DNA of 64,000 nt from Melioribacter sp051488665 (GTDB lineage Bacteria; Bacteroidota; Ignavibacteria; Ignavibacteriales; Melioribacteraceae). Positions 8,422 through 16,569 of this stretch are shown here, one piece after another; positions within the stretch are counted from its first letter, which is position 1; each line of letters begins with the position of its first letter. Made by a program: the position numbers and the translations under genes. The stretch lies in NCBI RefSeq assembly GCF_051488665.1, contig NZ_JBPSEG010000001.1, forward strand, positions 434,001 to 498,000, written 5' to 3'. The notes beneath the pieces were generated by a model. The model did no database searches and was not told the DNA's origin. It was given only the letters and a program-made list of their open reading frames with translations.

Positions 8422-10965
8422 ATGAACCCTGAAAAGATACTTAATGAATTTTTCGGTTACGAAAAATTTCGGCCGGGTCAAAAAGAAATAATCGACTCGA
8501 TACTCGAAGGCAGGAACACGCTGGCAATAATGCCGACCGGCGGGGGCAAATCGATTTGTTATCAAATTCCCGCCCTCGTTTCCGATTCTATCTCGATCGT
8601 AATATCTCCGCTTATTTCATTGATGAAAGACCAGGTCGATTCGATAAACAACAAAGAGGAAGTAGCCGCTTATATCAACAGCTCTTTAGAGCCGAAAGAA
8701 ATTTTTTCGATCTATCGTAAAATAGAATCGGGGAAAATAAAGCTGCTCTATGTGGCGCCGGAAAAACTCGACAATAAAGAATTCACGGAAAAAATCAGAA
8801 GCTTAAAACCCGCCTTTCTTTTCGTCGACGAAGCTCATTGCATTAGCGAATGGGGACATAATTTCAGACCGAGCTACAGAAAAATAAAAGATTTCGGCGA
8901 ATACGCCGGTATTACGAAAATATCCGCATTTACCGCTACAGCCACGGAGGATGTGCGCGAAGATATCGTAATGCAATTGGGAATGAAAAATCCGCGCGTT
9001 TTTGTATACGGTTTCGAAAGAAGCAATCTGCGTCTCCATGTAATACGAACCATAAGAAAAAAAGAAACGCTTCTGAAGATACTCAACGAAAATGAAAAGC
9101 CGTCTATAGTTTACACCGCCACGCGCCGATACGCCGAGGAACTTGCTAAATTTCTTACCGACAACGGCATTTCGTCTTCTTACTATCACGCCGGCTTAAC
9201 CGCCGACTTGAGGAGAATTATTCAGGACGATTTTATCGAAGGCAGAACAAATACAATAATCGCGACAAATGCTTTCGGTATGGGAATTGACAAAAGCGAT
9301 ATAAGAACAATCGTGCATTACAATATTCCCGGCAATCTTGAAAATTATTACCAGGAAATCGGAAGAGCCGGAAGAGACGGCAAGCCTTCAAATATTTTTT
9401 TACTATACGACGAACAAGATATCAATATTCAGGAGTATTTCATCAATAACTCCTTCCCCAACCGCACTCAGGTCGAGTTGATTTATAATTCGATTTGCGA
9501 CCACCACAAAATAGCTTTGAACGCATTTCCCGACAAACCTGTGCGGCTTGATCCGGATCTCTTATCGTACCTTGAAAAGCAAAAAATAAATAAGGCTCTT
9601 CTGGAATCTTCCCTGAAAATTTTAGAAAAGTCGGGTTATATAAAACCGGAACGAAACTATTCGAGCAAATATTATGCGGTATTCCCTCACACGTATGAAA
9701 AAATCGACAGCTTCGCAAAAAAACTAGAAGACAACGAGCTTAAAGATCTGTTGTATCTGCTGGCAAAACTATATAAGGAAAAAATTTTTGTTCGTAAAAC
9801 CGAGATTAACATAAAAAAATTGTCCGAAATATTAGGAGCGACCGAAAAAGAGATTTCCGGGAATCTCGAGCTTTTGGATCGAAGCGGCATAATTAATTTT
9901 ACAAAGCCGGCGCCTCATACAGAAATTAAATTTATTAAAGAAAGGCTGCGAAACGATCTGCTAAAATTCGACTTTTCGGATAACGAACGGCTGATAAAAC
10001 ACCATAAAGCAAAATTGCGGCGTATGATAGACTATGCTCATACACATGACTGCAGGATGAAATTCATACTCGATTACTTCGGCGAGAGACACGATAATTA
10101 CAAATGCGGCAATTGCGACAACTGCGCAAACGTGAAAATTACGCTATCCGACAACGATTATATTAAAGGGCATATTCTCAGCGCTTTGAGGGAATGCAAT
10201 AAACCTTTGAATACGCAAAGGCTAATAAAAATCTTAACAGGAACGGATCCTGACTACGGAAATTACGCTTCTTATGCGGCTTGCACTCATTTTACAGCAT
10301 GGGAAATCGAGGACTCGCTTGCCGATTTGCAAAACGAAAATAAAATCGAACTCAAAAACGGATTTGTAAAATTAAAAGTCGACAACAAGAAAGACGATTT
10401 CAACGATTACGAATCGCGACTGATTCTGTTGAATAAATTGAAAGAAATAAGAAAAGAAGCCTCTGTAAAATTCAATCAGCCCGCATATATGATTTGTCCC
10501 GACAACATTTTGACTGAGATATCCCGTCGCAAGCCGGCGTCTTATTCCGAATTGATGTCGATACGCGGATTCACAAAATATATGTACAACAAATTGGGCG
10601 AAGAGATTCTTTCGGTTATTAAAACAGCAGAAGAAGAGAGCTCTTTGGATAAAAAACTTTCCGAAAAAAATATTCCTCAGAATTTCAAAAAAATTTATGA
10701 GCTCGTTCAAAAAAGATATTCGTTAAAGGATATGTCGTCGATAACCGGACTGCCGGAATCCGTAATCTCAATTCAGCTCGAAACATTAATCGGCATTCTG
10801 CCGGATTTGGAAACGGACTATCTGTTCGATAAAGGCGAGCTCCGGAAAATCAATGAAAAAATCGACGAGGGAATTCGCGATTTAAAAAATCTTTATAAGA
10901 TTTTTGAAGGGAAAATCAGCTATTCCAAATTACGAATAGCTCTCGCAAAAAAAGGATTCAGTTGA
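8422..10965 (+). CDS. recQ: ATP-dependent DNA helicase RecQ with C-terminal extension
   Basis: 3'-5' DNA helicase used in recombination and repair. 847 residues, longer than the usual ~610. Walker A is PTGGGKS (38-44) and the DEAH box is 136-139 in VDEAHCISEWG; the second RecA domain has IGRAGRDG. The RecQ-C zinc site is visible as one Cys plus CGNCDNC near residues 545-575. An HRDC-like domain follows at about 655-735 (SYSELMSIRGFTKYMYNKLG), then a helix-turn-helix module to the end (KDMSSITGLPESVISIQLE), as seen in long Bacteroidota RecQ proteins. The 3' end overlaps the convergent lipoprotein gene by eight bases. Confidence 0.95.
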   Translation: MNPEKILNEFFGYEKFRPGQKEIIDSILEGRNTLAIMPTGGGKSICYQIPALVSDSISIVISPLISLMKDQVDSINNKEEVAAYINSSLEPKEIFSIYRKIESGKIKLLYVAPEKLDNKEFTEKIRSLKPAFLFVDEAHCISEWGHNFRPSYRKIKDFGEYAGITKISAFTATATEDVREDIVMQLGMKNPRVFVYGFERSNLRLHVIRTIRKKETLLKILNENEKPSIVYTATRRYAEELAKFLTDNGISSSYYHAGLTADLRRIIQDDFIEGRTNTIIATNAFGMGIDKSDIRTIVHYNIPGNLENYYQEIGRAGRDGKPSNIFLLYDEQDINIQEYFINNSFPNRTQVELIYNSICDHHKIALNAFPDKPVRLDPDLLSYLEKQKINKALLESSLKILEKSGYIKPERNYSSKYYAVFPHTYEKIDSFAKKLEDNELKDLLYLLAKLYKEKIFVRKTEINIKKLSEILGATEKEISGNLELLDRSGIINFTKPAPHTEIKFIKERLRNDLLKFDFSDNERLIKHHKAKLRRMIDYAHTHDCRMKFILDYFGERHDNYKCGNCDNCANVKITLSDNDYIKGHILSALRECNKPLNTQRLIKILTGTDPDYGNYASYAACTHFTAWEIEDSLADLQNENKIELKNGFVKLKVDNKKDDFNDYESRLILLNKLKEIRKEASVKFNQPAYMICPDNILTEISRRKPASYSELMSIRGFTKYMYNKLGEEILSVIKTAEEESSLDKKLSEKNIPQNFKKIYELVQKRYSLKDMSSITGLPESVISIQLETLIGILPDLETDYLFDKGELRKINEKIDEGIRDLKNLYKIFEGKISYSKLRIALAKKGFS

Positions 10966-11305
10966 TATTGTCTTCGGCTTTCAAACGATTGAGATATTCT
11001 TCCGATAAATCAAAAAACCGTTCCCATTTTTCTTTATCTTCTTTCAAGCTGTTCAGATAGTCATCAAACTGTTTTTCATCGATATCGTATTTTTTGAACA
11101 GTTCTTTTTTATAAGCTTTTGAAGAATCGGATTCGGCGCCGTACTTTTCGTTAATTATCAAAACGCTAACATATACCTCGGCGGCTTTCCGGTCATCCAG
11201 TCGGATTTTTTGTTCGCAGCCGTAAAATAATGCGGGCAGTAAAACGAGCGCCAACAGAATAATTTTATTTTCTTTTACTGGCTTCAAAAAGAATTCTCTT
11301 TTCAC
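10958..11305 (-). CDS. Small putative lipoprotein of unknown function
   Basis: 115 residues with a lipoprotein signal: hydrophobic IILLALVLLPALFYGC, with Cys as the lipidation site, then a charged, helix-rich mature part. Short periplasmic lipoproteins of this kind are common in the group, but I cannot name the role. The gene starts at GTG (11305), or TTG at 11287, inside the last codons of the rhomboid gene (about 41-base overlap), implying coupled translation. Its 3' end overlaps recQ in convergent orientation. Confidence 0.6.
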   Translation of the reverse strand: MKREFFLKPVKENKIILLALVLLPALFYGCEQKIRLDDRKAAEVYVSVLIINEKYGAESDSSKAYKKELFKKYDIDEKQFDDYLNSLKEDKEKWERFFDLSEEYLNRLKAEDNIN

Positions 11306-12185
11306 GTTCAGTCAGATTCTGGTAACCGCTTTGACTTATTTTGTCGAGGATTCTGTCGATTTCTTCCTGAGTAATTTCCTCTTCTTCGGAATTGAGTTCG
11401 TAGAATTCGGCTTCTTCGATTTCCGTTCCTCTGAATTTACGCGGCTTTCTGAATTTAGCGGAGCCGCCGAAATTTTTACTCCGTTTAAATAAATTGAACA
11501 AATTATCGAATCTGAAATGATAGTTGCGGTCGAGCATAATGAAAAGGAAGCCAGTAACGGCGCCGCCGATGTGAGCCAGGTGAGCTACGATTGTAGGTTC
11601 GTTTACGGAAACGAATTCAAACAAGACAAGAATTGCGATCAAATACTTTGCTTTAATCGGAATAAGGAAATAGAACAATATATACCTGTCGGGGAAAAAC
11701 ATTGCAAATGCAATCATAATTCCGAATACGGCGCCCGAAGCGCCGATTGTAGGAGCAGAAACCGAACCGAGCAGAGGCGATAAAAATATCTGGAAGAGTC
11801 CGGCGCCAATTCCGCACGCCAGATAAAATATCAAGAACTTTCTCGGACCCATTATATTCGCAATTTCCATTCCGAACATCCAGAGCATAAACATATTAAA
11901 CAGTATATGGGTAAAACTGCCGTGCATAAACTGATAAGTTATAAATTGCCATATCTGGAAATTATACGGTTCCCCGAGCTGGTCGAAACCCCATATCGGA
12001 TTGAGCGCAAAATATCTGTTAAGAAAATACCATCCGGGAATACCTCCGAACGTAAAATTCTCGAATATCAGCTGTATTAAAAAAACAACTACGTTAATAA
12101 TCAGTAAATTTTTAATTACCTTCGGGAAAAAGGAAAAACCCCCGAAACCCGACGGACGATAATAATCTCTTGAATCAAGTCCCAT
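11265..12185 (-). CDS. Rhomboid-family intramembrane serine protease
   Basis: Cleaves transmembrane substrates within the lipid bilayer. 306 residues. Six hydrophobic segments span about residues 25-235. The rhomboid signatures are present: HGSFTHILFNMFMLWMFG in the second helix, the catalytic Ser in GASGAVFG, and the catalytic His in VAHLAHIGGAVTGF. The C-terminal ~70 residues are charged and cytosolic (EEEEITQEEIDRILDKI), a common addition in this group. Substrates are unknown. The ATG at 12185 is conserved-looking (MGLDSRDYYRP). It is transcribed with the small lipoprotein gene, which overlaps its 3' end. Confidence 0.93.
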   Translation of the reverse strand: MGLDSRDYYRPSGFGGFSFFPKVIKNLLIINVVVFLIQLIFENFTFGGIPGWYFLNRYFALNPIWGFDQLGEPYNFQIWQFITYQFMHGSFTHILFNMFMLWMFGMEIANIMGPRKFLIFYLACGIGAGLFQIFLSPLLGSVSAPTIGASGAVFGIMIAFAMFFPDRYILFYFLIPIKAKYLIAILVLFEFVSVNEPTIVAHLAHIGGAVTGFLFIMLDRNYHFRFDNLFNLFKRSKNFGGSAKFRKPRKFRGTEIEEAEFYELNSEEEEITQEEIDRILDKISQSGYQNLTEREKRILFEASKRK

Positions 12186-12261
12186 TTAATAATCGCTCTT
12201 TTTTATATACGAAAATATATTTTTTTTACCAGAAATGCCCTACATTGAGGAAATTAAATAA

Positions 12262-12284
12262 GGCTGACCCGCGGAGAGTCAGCC
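12262..12284 (-). terminator. Probable terminator after pgk
   Basis: A 7-bp stem GGCTGAC/GTCAGCC with a nine-base loop begins 14 bases after the pgk stop codon. The T-tract after the stem on the minus strand is interrupted (TTATTTAATTT), so strength may be moderate. Confidence 0.55.
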
Positions 12285-12297
12285 CTTGAGTGAGAAA

Positions 12298-13497
12298 TCA
12301 ATTGTCGTCGTTCAGAGCGGCAACGCCCGGAAGAACTTTACCTTCTAAGAATTCGAGCGAGGCGCCGCCTCCTGTCGAAACGTGAGAGACTTTATCTTCG
12401 AGATTGGCTTTTTTAATTGCCGCTGCGGAGTCGCCTCCGCCGATTATCGTTTTGGCTCCTTTTGCTGTTGCTTCGGCAAGCGCTTCGGCAATTGCAAATG
12501 TTCCTTTGGCAAAGTTATCGAATTCAAAAACTCCGAGCGGACCGTTCCAAATTATTGTCTTGCTTTCGAGAATTACCTGTCTGAACGCTTCGATGGTTTT
12601 CGGGCCGATATCGAGTCCCATTTTGTCGGCTGGGATTTTATCCGAGTCGACTACTTCGGCGGGAGCGTCGTTATTGAATTCCGGCGCGACTACGTTATCC
12701 TTCGGCAGCAATACGTTCTTGCCCGACGTTTTGAATTTTTCGAGCATCTCTTTGGCAAGTTCAATCTTTTCTTCTTCCAACAGCGACTTGCCTATTTCGT
12801 AACCCATGGCTTTATAAAACGTATAAGCCATTCCTCCGCCGATCAAAAGATTGTCTACTTTCGGCAGAAGATTTTCGATGACGTCGATCTTACCGGAAAT
12901 TTTCGAGCCGCCAAGAATTGCGGTAAACGGACGCTCGGGATTTGCTATTGCGCCTCCGAGATAGTCCAATTCTTTTTGCATCAGATAACCTGCGGCGCAT
13001 ATGTCGATATATTTCGTAACGCCTTCGGTGGAAGCATGAGCGCGGTGAGCGCTTCCGAATGCGTCGTTAATATAAACGTCTCCCAGGCTTGCCAATTGTT
13101 TCGCAAATTCGGGGTCGTTCTTTTCTTCTTCAGCGTGGAAACGCAAATTTTCCAGCAACAGCGCTTCGCCTTCCTGCAAAGAATCCGCCATTGCTTTGAC
13201 TTCGTCTCCAATGCAATCCGGAGCAAATTTAACTTCCTTGCCGAGCAGTTCGCTCAATCTTACCGCAACCGGTTTCAAAGAGTATTTCGGATTCGGATTA
13301 CCTTTAGGTCTGCCGAGGTGGCTCATTAAAATTGCTTTTCCGCCGTCGGAAATTATTTTTTTAATTGTCGGCAGTGCGGCTCTAATTCTCAGGTCGTCTG
13401 TAATATTCATATTTTCATCGTAGGGCACGTTGAAATCCACTCGAACCAGAACTCTTTTTCCCTTAAGGTCTACTTTGTCGATGCTTAATTTTTTCAT
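12298..13497 (-). CDS. pgk: Phosphoglycerate kinase
   Basis: Glycolytic/gluconeogenic enzyme that transfers the phosphate of 1,3-bisphosphoglycerate to ADP. 399 residues from the ATG at 13497, chosen because GGAGGATAAA sits directly before it; an in-frame TTG four codons earlier lies within that ribosome binding site. Signature RVDFNVPYDE is near residue 18, the substrate-binding SHLGRPKG near 63, and the nucleotide site is GGGDSAAA with GGGASLEFLEG near the C-terminus. It follows gap in the same orientation, but a strong terminator lies between them. Confidence 0.97.
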   Translation of the reverse strand: MKKLSIDKVDLKGKRVLVRVDFNVPYDENMNITDDLRIRAALPTIKKIISDGGKAILMSHLGRPKGNPNPKYSLKPVAVRLSELLGKEVKFAPDCIGDEVKAMADSLQEGEALLLENLRFHAEEEKNDPEFAKQLASLGDVYINDAFGSAHRAHASTEGVTKYIDICAAGYLMQKELDYLGGAIANPERPFTAILGGSKISGKIDVIENLLPKVDNLLIGGGMAYTFYKAMGYEIGKSLLEEEKIELAKEMLEKFKTSGKNVLLPKDNVVAPEFNNDAPAEVVDSDKIPADKMGLDIGPKTIEAFRQVILESKTIIWNGPLGVFEFDNFAKGTFAIAEALAEATAKGAKTIIGGGDSAAAIKKANLEDKVSHVSTGGGASLEFLEGKVLPGVAALNDDN

Positions 13498-13534
13498 TTT
13501 ATCCTCCAATCGATTTACTTTAGTCGATATAAAA

Positions 13535-13571
13535 AAGACGCAGCGCGGTATTTGTCCGTCGACTGCGTCTT
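13535..13571 (-). terminator. Strong terminator between gap and pgk
   Basis: A 9-bp stem, AAGACGCAG (13535-13543) and CTGCGTCTT (13563-13571), is followed on the minus strand by CTTTTTTA. It starts 19 bases after the gap stop codon, so gap and pgk are likely partly uncoupled. Confidence 0.85.
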
Positions 13572-13589
13572 ACCATAAATTTAGTCGAA

Positions 13590-14648
13590 TTATTTAATCA
13601 TTTTAAGGAGTAAATCGACAACTCTGCAGGAATATCCCCATTCGTTATCGTACCAGGAAACAATTTTGAAGAATCTCTTTTCTCCCGGCAAGTTGTTTTT
13701 AAGAGTAGCCAGCGAATCGTAAATAGAAGAACGTTCGTCGTGAATAAAATCGGTCGAAACTACTTCTTCGTCGCAGTAACCGAGAATACCTTTGAGGTAA
13801 GTTTCGGAAGCTTTTTTCATCAGCTGGTCAATTTCCTCGATCGAAGTATCTTTTTCGGAACGGAATGTAAGGTCTACAACCGAAACGTCCGCAGTAGGAA
13901 CACGGAACGACATGCCGGTCAATTTACCCTTGGTCGAAGGCAATACCTGTCCGACCGCTTTTGCTGCTCCGGTTGACGAAGGGATGATATTGATAGCTGC
14001 GGCTCTTCCGCCTCTCCAGTCTTTCTTCGAAGGACCGTCGACCGTTTTTTGAGTCGCTGTGTATGAGTGAATTGTTGTCATCAATCCGGTTTCAATGCCG
14101 ATTCCTTCTTTCATCAATACATGAACGATAGGCGCAAGACAGTTGGTCGTGCAGGAAGCGTTCGATACAATAACGTCTTTTTCGGGATCGTACGAATCGT
14201 CGTTAACGCCCATAACGATTGTTTTGACGTCGCCTTTTCCCGGAGCCGTGATCAAAACTTTTTTAGCGCCGGCGTCGATATGACCTTTGGCTTTGTCCGA
14301 ACTTGTAAACAGACCCGTCGATTCGATTACGACGTCTACTCCCAGATCTTTCCAGGGTAATTGAGAGGGCTCTTTCTGAGCCATGATGCATTTGATTTTA
14401 TGTCCGTTTACTACAAGCACGTCGTCTGCTTCAAGCGACGGATCGCTCTTTTCGCTGCCGAGCGTTCCTTTGAATTTTCCGTGAACGGAATCATATTTTA
14501 ACTGGTAAGCAAAATATTTTGCGTCCGTGCTGATATCTACAACTGCTACTACGTCTACCTCTTTTCCGAGGTATCCTTTTTCAGCTAGTACGTTGAGTAC
14601 TAATCTGCCGATTCTTCCGAATCCGTTAATACCTACTTTTACTGCCAT
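13590..14648 (-). CDS. gap: Type I glyceraldehyde-3-phosphate dehydrogenase
   Basis: Oxidative phosphorylation of glyceraldehyde-3-phosphate to 1,3-bisphosphoglycerate with NAD. 352 residues. NAD-binding GINGFGRIGR is at 6-15; the acidic residue at the end of the second strand (VVAVVDIS, Asp38) favours NAD over NADP. Catalytic Cys166 lies in SNASCTTNCLAP. The C-terminal WYDNEWGYSCRVVDL motif is complete. The ATG at 14648 has GGAGGAT seven bases upstream, nearly the same leader as pgk. Transcribed as the first glycolytic gene here and ended by the terminator at 13535-13571. Confidence 0.97.
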   Translation of the reverse strand: MAVKVGINGFGRIGRLVLNVLAEKGYLGKEVDVVAVVDISTDAKYFAYQLKYDSVHGKFKGTLGSEKSDPSLEADDVLVVNGHKIKCIMAQKEPSQLPWKDLGVDVVIESTGLFTSSDKAKGHIDAGAKKVLITAPGKGDVKTIVMGVNDDSYDPEKDVIVSNASCTTNCLAPIVHVLMKEGIGIETGLMTTIHSYTATQKTVDGPSKKDWRGGRAAAINIIPSSTGAAKAVGQVLPSTKGKLTGMSFRVPTADVSVVDLTFRSEKDTSIEEIDQLMKKASETYLKGILGYCDEEVVSTDFIHDERSSIYDSLATLKNNLPGEKRFFKIVSWYDNEWGYSCRVVDLLLKMIK

Positions 14649-14966
14649 AATTTATCCTCCAATTACGAATTTGTGTATAAATTCGGACACAAATATAGAT
14701 AATTATCTCCCCTTTTTCAATTTAAGGGCATCAAGATTCTGTAATTTTTTAACAGTATTTTTGGATTAACCGTTTTAGTTAAACCAATGCGGATATTAAT
14801 TCTTATTAATTTAGGGAATAACTGATTTTTCATTAAATTAAAGCAAAAGATATTTAATCCGCTTATGCTATTTTACTTAATTTTACATCCAAGGAAATTA
14901 CTTGTCAAATGATTTATAAAAAGTTATTTTTATGGAATCATTCTCAAATTAACTTCAGGAAGGGCT
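14649..14966. other. Divergent intergenic region between gap and the Crp-type gene
   Basis: 318 bases without a gene. The gap side holds TATATTTG on the minus strand (14690-14697), matching the Bacteroidota -7 consensus TAnnTTTG, next to the 12-bp palindrome AGATAATTATCT (14697-14708). The other side holds the promoter candidate for the regulator. No canonical Crp site (TGTGA-N6-TCACA) is visible. Confidence 0.45.
14902..14930 (+). promoter_or_regulatory. Candidate promoter of the Crp-type regulator gene
   Basis: TTGTCA (14902-14907) and TATTTT (14925-14930) are 17 bases apart and about 37 bases before the ATG at 14967. Pattern match by eye only. Confidence 0.4.
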
Positions 14967-15647
14967 ATGGAAGCGGGGAGTTTCCTAAAGTACGTACCGA
15001 TTTTTTCGAATTTGCCTGAGGATACTCTCAAAAGTATTGAAAACTCGGGCGCTCGTAAGATATACTCCAAGAACGAAGTAATCTTAAAAGAAGACGAATC
15101 CGGCACCGCCCTGTTCATTATTCTGAGTGGGAAAGTCAAAGTTTCGCGCACAAGCGAGGACGGTAAAGAAGTAATCCTCTCGATACTTTCCGAGAATGAT
15201 TTTTTCGGCGAGATGGCTATTCTCGACGGACAAACCAGGTCGGCGACAGTTACAGCAATCGAAGATTCGGAAATTTTTATTATTCAAAGAAACGATTTTA
15301 TCGAACTGCTCAAAGAGCATCACGATGTGGCTCTGGCTCTTCTTGAAGAACTTACGCGTCGACTTCGTTCAGCCGACGTTAAAATAAAAGCCCTTTCGCT
15401 CAAGGACGCCGAAGGCAAAGTGGCTACCGTTTTGCTTGAGTTGGCAGAAAGTATCGGCAAAATAAAACAAGGCAAAGTAGAACTCGAAAAATTGCCGGTA
15501 CAACAGGATATTGCAAATATGGCGGGAACTTCGAGAGAAACCATATCGAGGACGCTCCACTCTTTTGCAAAAAAAGGATTGATTGAGATTGACGGTCCAA
15601 ATATAAGAATCGTAGATTATGAAAAATTTAAGGAACTGTACGGATAA
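14967..15647 (+). CDS. Crp/Fnr-family transcription regulator
   Basis: 226 residues: an N-terminal cyclic-nucleotide-binding-type beta-roll with a phosphate-binding cassette resembling Crp (FGEMAILDGQTRSATV, about 78-93), a dimer helix (ALALLEELTRRLRSADVKI), and a C-terminal winged helix-turn-helix whose recognition helix is in ANMAGTSRETISRTLHSF. The Gly-Glu and Arg-Ser-Ala of the cassette suggest a cyclic nucleotide ligand; no cluster of Cys for an Fnr iron-sulfur site is present. AGGAAGG precedes the ATG. It overlaps no gene but leads directly into the PHP gene one base later, so they are probably cotranscribed. Confidence 0.9.
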   Translation: MEAGSFLKYVPIFSNLPEDTLKSIENSGARKIYSKNEVILKEDESGTALFIILSGKVKVSRTSEDGKEVILSILSENDFFGEMAILDGQTRSATVTAIEDSEIFIIQRNDFIELLKEHHDVALALLEELTRRLRSADVKIKALSLKDAEGKVATVLLELAESIGKIKQGKVELEKLPVQQDIANMAGTSRETISRTLHSFAKKGLIEIDGPNIRIVDYEKFKELYG

Positions 15648-15648
15648 T

Positions 15649-16470
15649 ATGATTGACATGCACATACATACTACTTATTCCGACGGAGCCTATTCGCCCG
15701 TTGAAATTGTTCAAATGGCTTACGATAAAGGCTTGCGCACTATCAGCATTACCGATCACGACACAATCGACGGACTGGAAGAAGCTATCCAATGCGGAAA
15801 AGATCTGGGCGTCGAAGTGATTCCCGGATTAGAAATCAGCACAGACATCGACAATGTGGAAGTTCATCTGCTGGCTTACTTCATCGACTATAAAAACGAA
15901 GAGTTAAAAAAATATCTAACGTTTTTCAAAGAAGAACGTTATCACCGGGCAAAAAGGATCGTCGCCAAACTGAGAAATCTCGGTATGAATATAACAATCG
16001 ACGACGTTATCGACCGGGCTAAAAATTCCGCCATCGGCAGACCACATATCGCATATACGTTAGTCGACCTCGGAATTATCGACAATTACTTCGCAGCTTT
16101 CGAAAAGTATATCGGCGACAAAGGACCTGCTTACGAAAGGAAGATTCATTTCTCACCGCAAAGCGCTTTGAAACTGATTGAAGACGCCGGCGGACTTTCA
16201 TTTATAGCTCATCCTGGTTTTATCAAAGAATCAATACTCGTTAATATAATCGAAGCTGGTCTCGACGGCATTGAAGTAATCCATCCGAGCCACAACGAAA
16301 ATCAAATCGGTTTTTATAAAGGAATTGTAAATCAATATTGTCTTCTGGAAAGCGGGGGATCGGATTTCCACGGAGGCAAAAAAAACGACGAAGACAATTT
16401 GGGTAAATTCAATTTAGCTCCGAATCATCTGGACGCCATGAGAAAAATGCTTCACAGGAATACCGCCTGA
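15649..16470 (+). CDS. PHP-domain metal-dependent phosphoesterase (RNase AM/TrpH-like)
   Basis: 273 residues from the ATG at 15649, one base after the regulator stop. PHP metal motifs are visible: MHIHTTYSDG (HxH), TDHDT, an Glu in GLEIST, FIAHPG and GSDFHGG. The family member YciV/TrpH removes 3'-phosphates from nucleoside 3',5'-bisphosphates and trims 5' ends of RNA; this is the closest known activity but remains inferred. A longer frame beginning at 15619 would overlap the regulator gene and lies outside the conserved domain, so I reject it. Confidence 0.9.
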   Translation: MIDMHIHTTYSDGAYSPVEIVQMAYDKGLRTISITDHDTIDGLEEAIQCGKDLGVEVIPGLEISTDIDNVEVHLLAYFIDYKNEELKKYLTFFKEERYHRAKRIVAKLRNLGMNITIDDVIDRAKNSAIGRPHIAYTLVDLGIIDNYFAAFEKYIGDKGPAYERKIHFSPQSALKLIEDAGGLSFIAHPGFIKESILVNIIEAGLDGIEVIHPSHNENQIGFYKGIVNQYCLLESGGSDFHGGKKNDEDNLGKFNLAPNHLDAMRKMLHRNTA

Positions 16471-16569
16471 CATTTGATGCTTTTTTCATTCCGCAGTCTC
16501 TTCATTAAATGCAATTATGTGGTTTAAATATTATCTTTTATAATCAATTATAATAACTTGCGGTGAAAA

